64,000 nucleotides of DNA from Aminiphilus circumscriptus DSM 16581. Lineage in GTDB: Bacteria > Synergistota > Synergistia > Synergistales > Aminiphilaceae. A program made the translations under genes and the position numbers. The stretch covers positions 620,001 through 684,000 of the forward strand of contig NZ_JAFY01000002.1 of NCBI RefSeq assembly GCF_000526375.1, in the 5' to 3' direction. Shown here in pieces: positions 17,141-27,549 of this stretch (its first letter is position 1; each line of letters starts with the position of its first letter). The notes beneath the pieces were generated by a model that had not been told where the DNA came from, ran no database searches, and worked only from the letters and a program-made list of their open reading frames with translations.

Positions 17141-18082
17141 ATGACCTTCTGCCCCACTCCGGCCACGAAGTATGTCGTGCTCTTCGGCAACCCCCTGGCG
17201 CATTCCCTGTCGGCCCGGCTCCACAACGCGGTGTTCCGGGCATGGAAATGGGACTGTCTCTACTACCCCCTGGAGAGCGACGGCGCGGAGGCGCTTGGAC
17301 GCATCCTGTCCGTGCTGCCCCTTTTTCACATCGTCGGCGCCAACGTCACCATGCCCTACAAGGAGACGGTGATTTCCTTTCTGGACCGGCTCGATGCCGG
17401 TGCCGCCGAGTGCGGCGCGGTGAACACCATTGTGGTCACCGCCTCGGGGCTGGTGGGGCACAACACGGACGGCACGGGATTTCTCCGTTCCTTCACGGAG
17501 ACCTTCGGAGAGTCCCTCGAGGGAAAGCGCCTTCTCGTGGCAGGGGCCGGAGGCGCGGCGAAATCCCTCGTCTTCGCCCTGCTCCGGGCAGGTGTGGAGC
17601 GGGTCGTGGTGTACAACAACAACGAGGCCAGAGCGAAGGGACTCGTGGAGAGGGTGGAGGCGTTCCATCCGGGAAAATGCGTCTGGCATCCTTTGGAAGA
17701 CAAACCCGTGCCCGCCGCGGCGGTGCGCGAGGCGGACATTCTTCTGAACACCACGAAGATGGGCATGCGGGGTGCCCTCGAAGGCGCATCTCCCTTCAAT
17801 TTCGCGTCGCTGCGTCCGGGACAGTTCGTCTGCGACGCGGTCTACAATCCTCCCGAGACACGGCTCCTTGCGGAGGCGGCTGCGGCGGGGTGCCGCACCC
17901 TCGGCGGCGAGGGCATGTTCCTGCACCAGGCGGCGGAGGCGTTCTTTCTCTGGTTTGGTCAATATCCGGATGTGGACCTCATGCGCGATGTTTTCCGGGA
18001 GCACTTCCGCACGGTCCAGCATTCGGGAGTGCGGCGGACGAGTGCCGAAGTGCGTACTCCACGCTGTGACATGCCGACATAG
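17141..18082 (+). CDS. aroE: Shikimate dehydrogenase
   Basis: 313 residues. NADP-dependent reduction of 3-dehydroshikimate to shikimate. N-terminal substrate domain with GNPLAHSLSARLHNAVF, NVTMPYKETV (catalytic Lys) and GAVNTIV, then NTDGTGF, then the Rossmann motif VAGAGGAAKSLVFALL, and DAVYNPPET and GMFLHQAAEAF near the end. About 30 residues longer at the C-terminus than typical AroE; that tail is basic and unconserved-looking. It has its own promoter, separate from the main aro operon. Confidence 0.95.
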   Translation: MTFCPTPATKYVVLFGNPLAHSLSARLHNAVFRAWKWDCLYYPLESDGAEALGRILSVLPLFHIVGANVTMPYKETVISFLDRLDAGAAECGAVNTIVVTASGLVGHNTDGTGFLRSFTETFGESLEGKRLLVAGAGGAAKSLVFALLRAGVERVVVYNNNEARAKGLVERVEAFHPGKCVWHPLEDKPVPAAAVREADILLNTTKMGMRGALEGASPFNFASLRPGQFVCDAVYNPPETRLLAEAAAAGCRTLGGEGMFLHQAAEAFFLWFGQYPDVDLMRDVFREHFRTVQHSGVRRTSAEVRTPRCDMPT

Positions 18083-18244
18083 GCGCCGCAGGACGGGTGC
18101 ATCTCCTCCGCGCCGCAGGAACGCACTCTCCGTTGCTTTTCGCGTTTTTCCGGAAAAATCCCGGGTGTTCTTGTCGTCCGAAAAAACGGGGCTTCCCCGG
18201 CGTCGTAATCGGCGAGAGAAGCCGCACATCGAAGGAGGCTCCCG

Positions 18245-18769
18245 ATGATGTCCGATTCCCTGTCGTTTCGTCCGGGGCGCGGTTCCGACGCGCCTCTTCT
18301 TTCCCGTATCGCCCTGGCTGCCAAGGCCTCGTGGGGTTATAGCGCTGAGACACTGCGGCGATGGCTTCCCGAACTCACCGTCTCGGCGGCCTTCGTCGAG
18401 GCCCACACCACGCTCGTCGTGGAGGAACCGCTCTCGGGCGCTGTTTCGCCGTCCTGCGCGGACTACGTCACGGAGGGCATGTGTCTTCTCGGCTTCAGCG
18501 TTCTCGTCCCCACCGACGAGGAGGACGTGATCGAGCTGGATCATCTCTGGATCATTCCTGAGCGGCAGCGGACCGGTCTCGGGCGTCTTCTCTTCGAGCG
18601 AACCCTCGATCTCGCCAAAGCCTCCGGAGCGACCCGGCTCCGGGTCGTGGCGGACCCCCATGCGGAGGGTTTCTACAAGAGGATGGGATGCCGGAGAGTC
18701 GCCGAAATCCCCGCCTTCGTCGAAGGGGTGGAGGACCGGGTGCTCCCCGTGCTCGAAAGACCTCTGTGA
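18245..18769 (+). CDS. GNAT-family N-acetyltransferase
   Basis: 174 residues. The acetyl-CoA-binding motif A is seen as LWIIPERQRTGLGRLLFERTL (R-x-x-G-x-G/A pattern), followed by ADPHAEGFYKRMGCRRV typical of the C-terminal half. The substrate is unknown. GAAGGAGG lies upstream of the tandem ATG. 162 nt after aroE in the same direction; a shared transcript is possible but nothing links the functions. Confidence 0.85.
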   Translation: MMSDSLSFRPGRGSDAPLLSRIALAAKASWGYSAETLRRWLPELTVSAAFVEAHTTLVVEEPLSGAVSPSCADYVTEGMCLLGFSVLVPTDEEDVIELDHLWIIPERQRTGLGRLLFERTLDLAKASGATRLRVVADPHAEGFYKRMGCRRVAEIPAFVEGVEDRVLPVLERPL

Positions 18770-18923
18770 CAGGCTCTTTCTCCAGGGCAGGATGCGCCCC
18801 CGTTTCTCCGACATTGCGTGACAATCCGGACTGAAACAAGACGCTTTAAGGCGCCTCAAAGCGCTTCGTCGAAGAGCCTTTCACGACACGTCCAACCCCT
18901 TTTCTCGATTGACCGACTTCTCT

Positions 18924-18946
18924 CCCCGCCCGTGCGGGGCCTTTTT
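18924..18946 (+). terminator. Intrinsic terminator
   Basis: CCCCGC (18924-18929), loop CCGT, GCGGGG (18934-18939), then CCTTTTTG. About 150 bp after the GNAT gene; the likely end of the aroE-GNAT transcript. Confidence 0.7.
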
Positions 18947-19094
18947 GTGTCTCTTCCGAACAAACGTCCAGGAATTGTCAGACGACATCAGAAATTGACT
19001 CATCGGCGACATGAAGAATTACCCACCCAAGTCGCAAACGAATATGAACCGGTGGGGTCTTTTTGTGTCTGTCCTGAACAGGCGCCCAGGAATT
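18936..19094 (+). repeat. Two diverged copies of a 41-bp repeat
   Basis: Copies at 18936-18976 and 19054-19094 share 34 of 41 positions (GGGG-CTTTTTGTGTCT, GAACA, CG-CCAGGAATT). Offset 118 bp. The first overlaps the 3' half of a terminator; the second has a weaker hairpin (ACCCACC with GGTGGGG) before its T tract, so a duplicated terminator segment is the simplest reading. Confidence 0.55.
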
Positions 19095-19625
19095 TCCTTC
19101 TCACGCCGCCTGCGCGGATCCTTTCCTTCGATGACATGCCGCGACTCGGTTTCCAGAGAAGAAAAACGCAGAGATCGGCCGGCACATCCGCGAAAGTCCT
19201 TCGGCAACATGAAATCGCATCAGGCGACAAAAGCTCTGTCCTTGCGATGAGTCTTCCGGACTATTGCTCTAAAAATGACGAGAAATTATACTTGGAAAGA
19301 ATTTGAGATGGCGAGAATTCTCTTCTTTGTCTTTCGTAATAACTGATCAGAATTAAAATTTAAAAATTAATCTCAGGAAGATTTGCCGGGAGCATTCTTT
19401 TTCAGCGATGTCTCTGGTTTTTGTCACGGCACCGACGCGGCAGGGAGGGCTGTCCGGCGGAATGGCTTTGTGCGAGCAGATTGAAAGTCCATCCGAGACC
19501 ACGTTGAAGACCGATACGTGTGCCCGACGTAGCGGAGAAGGGGCGAAGAACTCCGCTCTGACGCATTTTCTGATTGTGAAGAAATTTTTAATCGAGTCGC
19601 TTTTTGATGGAGGGTATCGGGATCG

Positions 19626-21761
19626 TTGTTTGAGAAAAACGCATCGAAAAACATGACGGGAGACTTTGTGTCAGCGGTGGGGGGCTTTTTACGTCGTCGC
19701 TTCCCTGTCCCGTCGCTGTGGGTGCTCTCTTTTCTCCGCTCGCTCGCACGGCGATTCCCGGTCGGGCTCTGTCTGTCTGTTTCGTTTTTCCTGTGCACGG
19801 CGGCGGGAAATGCCCTGGACATGCGGCCTTCACCGAACGTGACTTCCTCCGCCTCGCCCGTGGTGCGGTACGGTATGGTGGAACACCCCCCTCTCTTTTT
19901 CCGGGATGCTCAGGGGACCTATCAGGGGTTCTTCGTCGACCTGCTCCGTTACGTGGCAGAGCGGGAGGGGTGGCGTCTGGAGTTTACTGAGGCGCCGGGA
20001 GAGCGTCTTGTGGAGATGCTGCAGGCGGGAGAGCTCGATCTTTTGAGCATGGCGCCCACGCCGCGCCTGGAAAGGCTCTTCGACTTCAACACGGTGCAGC
20101 ATCATGCCACCTGGTACACCTTTTTCACCAGGCCCGGCGTACAGATGCTGACCTACGCGGACCTCAACGGCCGCAGCGTGGCCATCCAGCGTGGTTTTTA
20201 CGCCGTGAGCGAACTCCGCTACCTGACGGAGCAACTCGGCCTGCGCTGCACCATTCTGGAGACGTCCAGCATGGAAGAAGCCTTCGACCTGCTCCTGCGC
20301 GGGGAGGCGGATGTCTGTGCGGCGGAGCAGCTCACAGCCCTTTCCTTTGCGCGGCGCCACAATCTCCGGCGGAGTCCCGTCGTCTTCGCCCCGTCCCGTA
20401 TCTATTTCGGAACGACGAAGGGGCGGAACGCCGCCATCCTCCGCGCGCTGGACGCGCATCTTCGGGAACTGCTCGATTCTCTCACCTCACCCTACTACCG
20501 TTGGCAACGGAAATGGTTCTACGACGAAGAACTCACGTTCTTTCCTCAGTGGGCTCTCATTGCCTTTCTCTGTTCCGCCGTCTTCCTCGTTCTCCTGGGG
20601 GCAGGCGTGGTGCTTCTCGGAAGAAAGGAGAGGGCGCTCCGCAAAGCGGGAGAGCGCACGGCACGGCATCTCGCCTACGAGAAGGTCCTTTCGGACTGTG
20701 CTCGTCTGTTTCTCACCCCCGGGGAAGGGGAGGAGGTGCTCTCCCGTGTCTGCGAGCGCCTGTGCGACCTCTCGGAGGTGAGCTGGGTGGCAGTGTACCG
20801 GAATCAACGGCACGCCGAAGAAGGATATGTGGCCCAACTCGTTGCTGAAACAGGCCTGTCCCTTGCCACTCCCCACGTTGCCCAAATCGAGAGGATGCTG
20901 TTCCGAGAGGTCCCCCGGGAGTGGGTGGCAGCCCTCGCGGAAGGGCGCCCCTGGCAGGAGGATGCGGGAGCGCTTCAGGAGCGGCGGGAACTTTTCCCCG
21001 TAAACACGGGAAACGACTCCCTGCTTCTGCTTCCTCTCCACGAGGGGAAGCACTGGTGGGGAACGATGGTCTTTGCGGGCGCGAGGGAGCGCCTTTGGAA
21101 TGCCGAGGTCACGGGCATTCTCGAAACGGTGACGAACATGGCGGGAACGTACCTCTCCCGCCGAAGGGCGGAGGAAAAGTTGCTGCGCCTTGCCGCGACG
21201 GACGGACTCACCGGGCTTTCCAATCGCCGGGCCTTCTTCGGTGCGCTCGAACGGGAGATCGCTCGGAGCACCCGTCACGGGAGTCCCCTTTCCCTGGCGA
21301 TCCTCGACGTGGATCGCTTCAAGGAGGTGAACGACCGCTACGGTCACGATGCGGGAGACGCGGTTCTCCGGGAGCTGGCCCGGCTTCTTCTTCGGGGGGT
21401 CAGAAAAGAGGATTTTCTGGGGCGCATCGGGGGCGAGGAGTTCGGCGTGCTTTTCCCCGAGACGGCGGACGAGTTGGCCTTCGCCGTCGCGGAGCGCCTG
21501 AGAAGACTTGTGGAACAACATACATTTTCCGTGGATTGTGAACGCGGACGACACCCCCTGCATCTCACCGTGAGCATCGGCGTGGCACCCTTCCTCGGCA
21601 AAGGAGATTCGGCGTGCCATTTCTACCGCAGGGCGGACGGCGTTCTCTACGACGCGAAGACCTCCGGCAGGAACTGCGTTCATGTTTGGAGATCCCCGGA
21701 CGAGCCCGGAGAAACGGAGAAGTGCACGGAGACTTTCCGGGCTGAAGAATCCAAAGAATAA
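19626..21761 (+). CDS. Membrane diguanylate cyclase with periplasmic SBP-like sensor and GAF domain
   Basis: 711 residues. N-terminal hydrophobic signal/anchor (about 45-65), a periplasmic domain of the bacterial solute-binding family 3 type (about 80-295: [33 protein letters not shown]..., resembling amino-acid binding proteins), a membrane helix (about 306-330), a GAF-like region (about 360-515), and a GGDEF domain (about 530-690) with an intact GGEEF active site and [15 protein letters not shown]. It probably makes c-di-GMP in response to a small extracellular ligand. The start is taken as the TTG at 19626 (GGAGGG 11 nt upstream); the ATG at 19653 has no Shine-Dalgarno. Confidence 0.9.
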   Translation: MFEKNASKNMTGDFVSAVGGFLRRRFPVPSLWVLSFLRSLARRFPVGLCLSVSFFLCTAAGNALDMRPSPNVTSSASPVVRYGMVEHPPLFFRDAQGTYQGFFVDLLRYVAEREGWRLEFTEAPGERLVEMLQAGELDLLSMAPTPRLERLFDFNTVQHHATWYTFFTRPGVQMLTYADLNGRSVAIQRGFYAVSELRYLTEQLGLRCTILETSSMEEAFDLLLRGEADVCAAEQLTALSFARRHNLRRSPVVFAPSRIYFGTTKGRNAAILRALDAHLRELLDSLTSPYYRWQRKWFYDEELTFFPQWALIAFLCSAVFLVLLGAGVVLLGRKERALRKAGERTARHLAYEKVLSDCARLFLTPGEGEEVLSRVCERLCDLSEVSWVAVYRNQRHAEEGYVAQLVAETGLSLATPHVAQIERMLFREVPREWVAALAEGRPWQEDAGALQERRELFPVNTGNDSLLLLPLHEGKHWWGTMVFAGARERLWNAEVTGILETVTNMAGTYLSRRRAEEKLLRLAATDGLTGLSNRRAFFGALEREIARSTRHGSPLSLAILDVDRFKEVNDRYGHDAGDAVLRELARLLLRGVRKEDFLGRIGGEEFGVLFPETADELAFAVAERLRRLVEQHTFSVDCERGRHPLHLTVSIGVAPFLGKGDSACHFYRRADGVLYDAKTSGRNCVHVWRSPDEPGETEKCTETFRAEESKE

Positions 21762-21841
21762 CGTTTCTGCTTTCCCCTCCCCGTTGTACAATGCAGGAAC
21801 CATTCCGCATCGCATCCATCTGCAAAGGGGAGACGACGACC

Positions 21842-22702
21842 ATGGACAGCGCCTTCTGGCTTGCCTTCGGACTCACCGCCTTTGCCGGTCTCTCCACGGG
21901 AATCGGCAGCGCCATCGCATTCTTCGCCAAACGGACGGACTATCGCTTTCTCTCCTGGGCGACGGGTTTCTCCGCGGGGGTCATGCTCTACGTGGCCTTT
22001 ACGGAAATTCTCGGCAAGGCCTCGGAAGCCCTCGCCGCGGCCCGAGGCGAGACGGTGGGAAACTGGCTCACCGCGGCGTCCTTCTTCGGCGGAATCCTCC
22101 TCATTCTCGCCATCGACCGCTTCGTTCCCGCACCGGAGAACCCCCACGAAGTGCCGGACGTCATGCCCAAGGGAATGGCCAAGGCTTCTCCGGACCCCAA
22201 GGGAGGGCGCACCCTTGCTCCTCATCCCTCCGCCGTTCCCAAGGGAGAGGCGGACCTGCATCGCATGGGGCTCTTCTGTGCCCTCGCCATCGGCATCCAC
22301 AACTTTCCCGAGGGGCTCGCCACCTTTCTCGCCGCCCTGGAGGACCCGACCCTCGGCGTGGCCATCGCCGTCGCCATCGCGCTGCACAACATTCCCGAGG
22401 GCATCAGCGTCTCCGTGCCGATCTACTACGCCACGGGCAACCGCCGCAGGGCCTTTCTCTACTCCCTCCTTTCCGGGCTCGCCGAGCCCGTGGGGGCCCT
22501 CGTGGGATATCTGCTCCTCCTCCCCTTTCTCAGCCAGGAACTTATGGGGTGCCTCTTCGGAGGGGTGGCGGGCATCATGGTGTATATTTCTCTCGATGAA
22601 CTGCTTCCCGCGTCGCGGGCCTACGGAAAGGGACACGACTCCCTCTACGGATTGCTCGGCGGCATGGGGGTCATGGCGCTGAGCCTGCTGCTTCTGCAGT
22701 GA
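21842..22702 (+). CDS. zupT: ZIP-family metal transporter (ZupT-like)
   Basis: 286 residues with about eight membrane helices. The two metal-site helices are clear: [10 protein letters not shown] and [13 protein letters not shown] His/Pro/Gly-rich cytoplasmic loop lies between helices 3 and 4, as in ZIP proteins. Imports Zn2+ or other divalent metals. The ATG at 21842 is preferred to the one at 21791 because a -10-like TACAAT (21787-21792) overlaps the earlier one and GGGGAG precedes the later one. The pheA GTG follows 20 nt after the stop, an odd pairing of functions. Confidence 0.92.
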   Translation: MDSAFWLAFGLTAFAGLSTGIGSAIAFFAKRTDYRFLSWATGFSAGVMLYVAFTEILGKASEALAAARGETVGNWLTAASFFGGILLILAIDRFVPAPENPHEVPDVMPKGMAKASPDPKGGRTLAPHPSAVPKGEADLHRMGLFCALAIGIHNFPEGLATFLAALEDPTLGVAIAVAIALHNIPEGISVSVPIYYATGNRRRAFLYSLLSGLAEPVGALVGYLLLLPFLSQELMGCLFGGVAGIMVYISLDELLPASRAYGKGHDSLYGLLGGMGVMALSLLLLQ

Positions 22703-22721
22703 GCGGAAACGGAAGAACGGG

Positions 22722-23834
22722 GTGACGGATGTGGACGGGGAAAAACTCGCGGAACTGCGTCGGGACATCGACCGCGTCGATGGAGAGATCGTGGCGCTTC
22801 TTCTGGAGCGGGTCGGGGTGGCGCGACGGATCGGCCTCGCCAAGGGGGATGGGCCGGTGTACGATCCCGCCCGGGAGGCGGAGGTGCTGGAGCGGGTTCG
22901 GGGACATGCCTGCTCCGGAGATGCCGAACCGGACAGGGCACTTGCGGCCTCTCTGGGAGCGATCTACCGGGAGGTGCTCTCCCTGTGCCGGGGGGTACAG
23001 AGCCCGTTGCAGGTCGCGGTGCTCGGGCCCCAGGGTTCCTTCTCGGAGGATGCCGCCCGGACGGCTCTGGGATCGGCGGTGACGCTGCGGTACCAGGGTT
23101 CGATTCCGGACATCTTCAGGGTCCTCGACAACGGCGGAGCCGATCTCGGAGTGGTGCCCATCGAAAACACCATCGAGGGAGCGGTGCTCTTCACGCTGGA
23201 TGCCTTCGCGGGGGCTTCGAAAGGTCTTCGGGTACAGAGCGAACTCTCGCTGCCCATCCGGCACGTTCTCGTCTCGGAAGCGGCGTCCCTGGCGGACGTG
23301 ACGGAGGTTCGCTCCCATCCCCAGGCGCTTGCCCAGTGCCGCGTCTGGCTCCGGACGAACCTTCCCGGCGCGGTCCTGGTCGCCGCGGAGAGCACCAGCG
23401 GTGCCGCCGCATCGGTGAAGGGCCTTCGGCATGCCGCAGCCATCTGTTCCCGGAGAGCCGCGGCGCACCACGAGCTGCCCGTTCTCGCCGAGCATATCCA
23501 GGACCAGCCGGGAAACTCCACCCGTTTCTGGATCGTGGGAAAGGGACCGGTGCGCCCGGGCCCGAAGAACAAAACCTCCGTTCTCTTCAACGTGGCGCAT
23601 CGTCCGGGAACGCTTTTCGCCGCCCTCGAACCCCTCTACACCGCGCTGCGGAATCTCACCCACATCCAGTCGCGCCCGCTGGCGGGCAATCCCTTCGAGT
23701 ATCTCTTCTTCGTCGATTTCGAGGGACACGAGGAGGAGGAGACGGTGAAGAAGGTGCTCGCCGCCATGGCGGAACACTGCACCTTCTTCCGCGTCCTCGG
23801 TTCCTATCCCTTCCGGAGCGTGGAGGACCTGTAG
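22722..23834 (+). CDS. pheA: Bifunctional chorismate mutase / prephenate dehydratase
   Basis: 370 residues: AroQ-type chorismate mutase (about 5-88: LAELRRDIDRVDGEIVALLLERVGVARRIG), prephenate dehydratase (about 97-275: LGPQGSFSEDAA, VVPIENTIEGAV, HPQALAQC, GNSTRFWIV) and a C-terminal ACT domain (about 283-365) with the TH-IQSRPL (ESRP-like) phenylalanine-binding motif. Converts chorismate to phenylpyruvate and is expected to be feedback-inhibited by Phe. The start is the GTG at 22722 with GGAAG 6 nt upstream; the GTG at 22731 is an alternative. Converges on trpA with only 4 nt between the stops. Confidence 0.95.
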   Translation: MTDVDGEKLAELRRDIDRVDGEIVALLLERVGVARRIGLAKGDGPVYDPAREAEVLERVRGHACSGDAEPDRALAASLGAIYREVLSLCRGVQSPLQVAVLGPQGSFSEDAARTALGSAVTLRYQGSIPDIFRVLDNGGADLGVVPIENTIEGAVLFTLDAFAGASKGLRVQSELSLPIRHVLVSEAASLADVTEVRSHPQALAQCRVWLRTNLPGAVLVAAESTSGAAASVKGLRHAAAICSRRAAAHHELPVLAEHIQDQPGNSTRFWIVGKGPVRPGPKNKTSVLFNVAHRPGTLFAALEPLYTALRNLTHIQSRPLAGNPFEYLFFVDFEGHEEEETVKKVLAAMAEHCTFFRVLGSYPFRSVEDL

Positions 23835-23838
23835 AAGC

Positions 23839-24684
23839 TTACGCTCCCGCTCCGTGAGGCGCCGCTCCGGCCATGGCGCTCTTCACGGAGCGGACGAACT
23901 CCTCGAGCGCCGCGACGAGCGCCGGTCTGTCGTTTCCGAAGCGTTCCACGAGGCGCACCAGAGCGCTTCCCACCACGATGCCGTCCGCGTGGGGAGCGAT
24001 GCGCCGGGCCTGCTCCGGGCCGTCGATGCCGAAGCCGACCACAGCGGGAATTTTCGTGAAGCGGCGGACCCTGCGGAGATAGTCCTCCAGCCCCCCCGAC
24101 CCGGTCGCTCCGGTCGTCACCGTGGCGGCGAGCTTGCCGCTGTTTCCCGTGGTGCCGAGAATGGAGACGCAGTAGAGAAACCCCTCGGCGTTTTCCCCGA
24201 TTTCCCTGAGGCGCTCCTCGGAAGAGTTCGGAGCCACCATGGCGAGAAGGGCGATTCCCTGACGCGAGAGGGCGGCGGCGAAGCGCCCCCTCTCGGAGAA
24301 GGGCAGATCGGGAATGAGAACGCCCGCCACGCCCGCGGCGGCGGCGTCTGCGGCGAAACCTTCACCGTAGCGGAGCAGAGGATTGGCGTAGCTCATGAGA
24401 ATGCGCGGTGCCCGCAACTCCTCCCTGAGCGAGCGGAGGAGTTCCAGCACCGACGCCGTCGAGACGCGTTGCTCCAGGGCGCGGATGGCCGCCGCCTGGA
24501 TCACCGGTCCGTCCGCAAGGGGATCCGAAAAGGGAATCCCCACCTCGAGGAGATCCGCCCCCGCCCTGTCCAGGGTGCGGAGAATGGTTTTCGTGGTCTC
24601 CAGGTCCGGATCCCCCGCCATGATATAGGAAAGAAGGGCCTTTCCGCCCGAAAAGGCCTGAGAAATCGCCGTGCATCCGTTCAT
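23839..24684 (-). CDS. trpA: Tryptophan synthase alpha subunit
   Basis: 281 residues. Cleaves indole-3-glycerol phosphate to indole for TrpB. Signatures: MAGDPDLETTKTILRTLDRAGADLLEVGIPFSDPLADGPVIQ (catalytic Glu in EVGIPFSDP), GVLIPDLPFSE, LYCVSILGTTG, and GFGIDGPEQA near the C-terminus. GAGGAGG lies upstream of the ATG. Last gene of the trp operon, 176 nt after trpB; no terminator is visible before the convergent pheA stop. Confidence 0.96.
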   Translation of the reverse strand: MNGCTAISQAFSGGKALLSYIMAGDPDLETTKTILRTLDRAGADLLEVGIPFSDPLADGPVIQAAAIRALEQRVSTASVLELLRSLREELRAPRILMSYANPLLRYGEGFAADAAAAGVAGVLIPDLPFSERGRFAAALSRQGIALLAMVAPNSSEERLREIGENAEGFLYCVSILGTTGNSGKLAATVTTGATGSGGLEDYLRRVRRFTKIPAVVGFGIDGPEQARRIAPHADGIVVGSALVRLVERFGNDRPALVAALEEFVRSVKSAMAGAAPHGAGA

Positions 24685-24860
24685 GTCCGTAACCTCCTCG
24701 GAGTGTTCTCTCCGTCACCTGTTTTTGCTGTACGCTCGGGTCAAGTTGCCCTGCTCCGCCGCCTTGCCTCTGCGAAATCACCAGGGGAGCCTGTCCTGCC
24801 TTCGCCGAAAGGCGCGATTTTCTCCGAAGTGTGCGCGAGGGAGGACGGAGAAGCGGGTTC

Positions 24861-26054
24861 TCAGCTCTTTTTTCGTTCCTTCATGTAGGCCAGGATGGTG
24901 TCCATGTCCTTGTCGCCCCGCCCGGAGAGGTTCACGAGCACGCGGCTTCCTCCGGGAAGGGCCGGTGCCTCCCGGAGAACCCAGGCGAGGGCGTGGGAAC
25001 TCTCCAGAGCCGGAATGATCCCTTCGAGACGGCAGAGCGTCTCGAAGGCGTTCACCGCCTCGTCGTCCGTGGCGGAGGCGTACCGGGCCCGTCCCGTGGC
25101 GGCGAGATGGCTGTGCTCCGGCCCCACGCCAGGATAGTCGAGCCCCGCCGAGAGGGAGTGGGCGGGAAGAATCTGGCCGTTCGCGTCCTGGAGGACGAAG
25201 GAGTGGGCACCGTGGAGAATTCCCGGCGACCCCGCCGTGAGGGTCGCCGCGTGCAGCCCCGTGTCCACGCCTCGTCCCGCGGCCTCCACTCCCACGAGTG
25301 CCACCGAGGGATCGTCGAGAAAGGCGGCGAAAATGCCCATGGCGTTGCTGCCGCCTCCCACGCAGGCCACCACCAGATCGGGAAGCGTTCCTTCCCGCTC
25401 CAGGAACTGTCGGCGTGCTTCGTCGCCGATGACGCGCTGGAACTCCCGGACCATGGTGGGATAGGGATGGGGACCCATGACGGAGCCGAGGACGTAGAAA
25501 GAATCCTCCACGTTGGTCACCCAGTCCCGGAGCGCCTCGTTGATGGCGTCCTTGAGCGTTCGCGATCCCGAGAGCACCGGTTCAACCCTGGCGCCGAGGA
25601 GGTGCATGCGCGCCACGTTAGGCGCCTGGCGCAGCATGTCCTCCTCGCCCATATAGACCACGCACTCCAGGCCGAACCGCGCCGCAGCGGTGGCGGTGGC
25701 CACGCCGTGTTGTCCCGCCCCGGTCTCGGCGATGATCCGCCGCTTGCCCATGCGGGACGCGAGGAGAACCTGGCCGAGGGCGTTGTTGATCTTGTGCGCT
25801 CCCGTGTGGTTCAGGTCCTCGCGTTTCAGAAAGACGCGCACGCCTCCAAGTTCCTCCGACAGGCGCTCCGCCGGAGAGAGCGGGGTGGGACGCCCGCCGA
25901 AGTCGGTGAGGAGGAGCCGAAGCTCTTTCTGAAAGGTCTCGTCCTCCCTGGCGTCGGCAAAGGCCGCCTCCAGCTCGTCCAGGGCCGGAATGAGCGTCTC
26001 GGGAACGAATTGGCCTCCAAAGGGGCCGAAATAGCCGCGTGTGTTCGGGGTCAT
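24861..26054 (-). CDS. trpB: Tryptophan synthase beta subunit
   Basis: 397 residues. PLP enzyme joining indole and serine. Signatures: [23 protein letters not shown] at the N-terminus, [20 protein letters not shown] with the PLP lysine (HK), [24 protein letters not shown] phosphate loop and [13 protein letters not shown]. The ATG at 26054 overlaps the trpF stop (ATGA); the preceding GTG at 26063 lacks spacing to the GGAG. The TrpB1 (canonical, TrpA-paired) type is indicated by the GGQFVPETL motif. Confidence 0.97.
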   Translation of the reverse strand: MTPNTRGYFGPFGGQFVPETLIPALDELEAAFADAREDETFQKELRLLLTDFGGRPTPLSPAERLSEELGGVRVFLKREDLNHTGAHKINNALGQVLLASRMGKRRIIAETGAGQHGVATATAAARFGLECVVYMGEEDMLRQAPNVARMHLLGARVEPVLSGSRTLKDAINEALRDWVTNVEDSFYVLGSVMGPHPYPTMVREFQRVIGDEARRQFLEREGTLPDLVVACVGGGSNAMGIFAAFLDDPSVALVGVEAAGRGVDTGLHAATLTAGSPGILHGAHSFVLQDANGQILPAHSLSAGLDYPGVGPEHSHLAATGRARYASATDDEAVNAFETLCRLEGIIPALESSHALAWVLREAPALPGGSRVLVNLSGRGDKDMDTILAYMKERKKS

Positions 26055-26797
26055 GAGAGGCACTCCTTTTCGTCAGATTCGCCCCTCCGGGGCGAGGTTT
26101 CCCGGCGGGAAATGCCGCCGGAGGATTTTCGGGAAATTGTCGCGCCCGGATCTCCCCGGGGTGCCGTTGTTGCCTTTTCGTTCCACGCTTCGACGAGCGC
26201 GAAACAGCGTCGCAGAAGAACCGGATCTTTCTCTCCGGGAGCGCGCTCCACCCGGCTGTTCAGGTCCACCGCCCAGGGGGAGAGCGCATCGAGGGCTTCC
26301 CGGAGATTTTCCGGGCCAAGTCCTCCGGCAAGGATGAAGGGCCTCGAAAAGGCGCTCTTCCGGAGCAGCTCCCAGTCGAACCGTTCTCCCGTGCCGCCCG
26401 TGTGTCCTCCCCGGCGAGTGTCGAAGAGAATCGTCGCCTCCGGAAAGCGCGTTGCCGCAGCCAGATCCGCCGCATCCGTCACGCCGATGGCCTTGACGGC
26501 CTTCAGCGGCGACCGGGCGACCAGTTCGGGCGGTTCCTCTCCGGAGTACTGAATCCGGGTGAACAGGCCGCTTGCGGCGATGCGCTCCGTCTCCTCCCGC
26601 GTCGGGTTCACCACCACCGCCACGGCCTCCACGAAGGGAGGAAGATCCGCCGCGAGGAACGCCGCCTGGTCCGGCGTGATCCTCCGGGGTGAGGGCGCCA
26701 GGATGAAACCCACCGCGTCCGCACCGAGCGCCACCGCAAGCTCCACATCCTTCCGGCGGGTGAGGCCGCACACCTTGATCCGGACCCGGCGCGTCAC
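26051..26797 (-). CDS. trpF: Phosphoribosylanthranilate isomerase
   Basis: 248 residues. [35 protein letters not shown] with the catalytic Cys is the N-terminal signature; [37 protein letters not shown] and [15 protein letters not shown] follow. The start is the GTG at 26797, overlapping the trpC stop (GTGA). About 40 residues longer than usual: the C-terminal tail after the barrel (from ~residue 207) is Ser/Arg/Gly-rich and probably disordered. Confidence 0.95.
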   Translation of the reverse strand: MTRRVRIKVCGLTRRKDVELAVALGADAVGFILAPSPRRITPDQAAFLAADLPPFVEAVAVVVNPTREETERIAASGLFTRIQYSGEEPPELVARSPLKAVKAIGVTDAADLAAATRFPEATILFDTRRGGHTGGTGERFDWELLRKSAFSRPFILAGGLGPENLREALDALSPWAVDLNSRVERAPGEKDPVLLRRCFALVEAWNEKATTAPRGDPGATISRKSSGGISRRETSPRRGESDEKECLS

Positions 26798-27549
26798 GGT
26801 GTTCCCGCCTCGGCAAACTCCCGGAGGAGCCGCTCCGGCTCTTCCGCACGCACCAGGGCTTCGCCCACGAGCACCGCATCCGCGCCGCAGCGGCGCAGAA
26901 AGCGGGCATCCTCCGGAGCGCGCACGCCGCTTTCGGCGACCACCAGGCGCTTCGTCCCCGGCTCTCTGGAGCGGAGCAGGTCCAGAAGACGCTCCGTGAC
27001 GGAGAGATCCACCGAGAACGTCCTCAAATCCCGGTTGTTGATGCCCAGAATGGCCGCGTCGGTGTCGAGCACCCGGAGCAGCTCCTCCGGGGTGTGCACT
27101 TCCACGAGGGCCTCCATGCCGAGTTCCGCCGCGAGAGAGAGCATGTGCTGCAGCTCCCTTGGATCTTCCAGGGCCGCCGCGATGAGGAGGACCGCGTCGG
27201 CGCCGAGAAAGCGGCTCTCGTAGAGCTGGAGGGGATCCACGAGGAAGTCCTTCCGCAGCAGCGGCAGTTCCGTGCGCGCCCGGAGCGCCCGGAGAACCTC
27301 GCCGTCGCCGGAGAAATACTCCCGGTCGGTGAGAACGGACACTGCGTCGGCGCCGCCCGCCTCGTAGGCGGCGAGGAGCGTTTCCGGCTCCAGATCGTTC
27401 CGGATCACTCCTTTGCTCGGGGAGGCTCTCTTGATTTCCGCGATGACCGAGAGCCCTGGACGGGAAAGGGCCTTTGCCAGGGATCTTCGGGGTCGCCGCA
27501 GTGCCGCCACCTCCCGGCGTTTCGTGGCGAGAATGCGCTCCAGGATCAT
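26794..27549 (-). CDS. trpC: Indole-3-glycerol phosphate synthase
   Basis: 251 residues. Signatures: MILERILATKRREVAAL, VIAEIKRASPSKGVI (catalytic Lys), SVLTDREYFSGDGEVL, LLRKDFLVDPLQLYESR, LGINNRDLRTFSVDLS and VAESGVRAPEDA. The ATG at 27549 overlaps the trpGD stop (ATGA). The unconventional in-frame extension upstream of 27549 lies inside trpGD and is not used. Confidence 0.96.
   Translation of the reverse strand: MILERILATKRREVAALRRPRRSLAKALSRPGLSVIAEIKRASPSKGVIRNDLEPETLLAAYEAGGADAVSVLTDREYFSGDGEVLRALRARTELPLLRKDFLVDPLQLYESRFLGADAVLLIAAALEDPRELQHMLSLAAELGMEALVEVHTPEELLRVLDTDAAILGINNRDLRTFSVDLSVTERLLDLLRSREPGTKRLVVAESGVRAPEDARFLRRCGADAVLVGEALVRAEEPERLLREFAEAGTP

Larger units (their letters stand above)
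18770..19625 (+). other. Gene-poor region with terminator-like sequences and a degenerate repeat
   Basis: No gene supported. It holds the terminator hairpin at 18924-18946, two ~41-bp related copies at 18936-18976 and 19054-19094 (about 83% identical), and an A+T-rich stretch at 19300-19375 that could carry promoter elements for the following GGDEF gene. Confidence 0.6.
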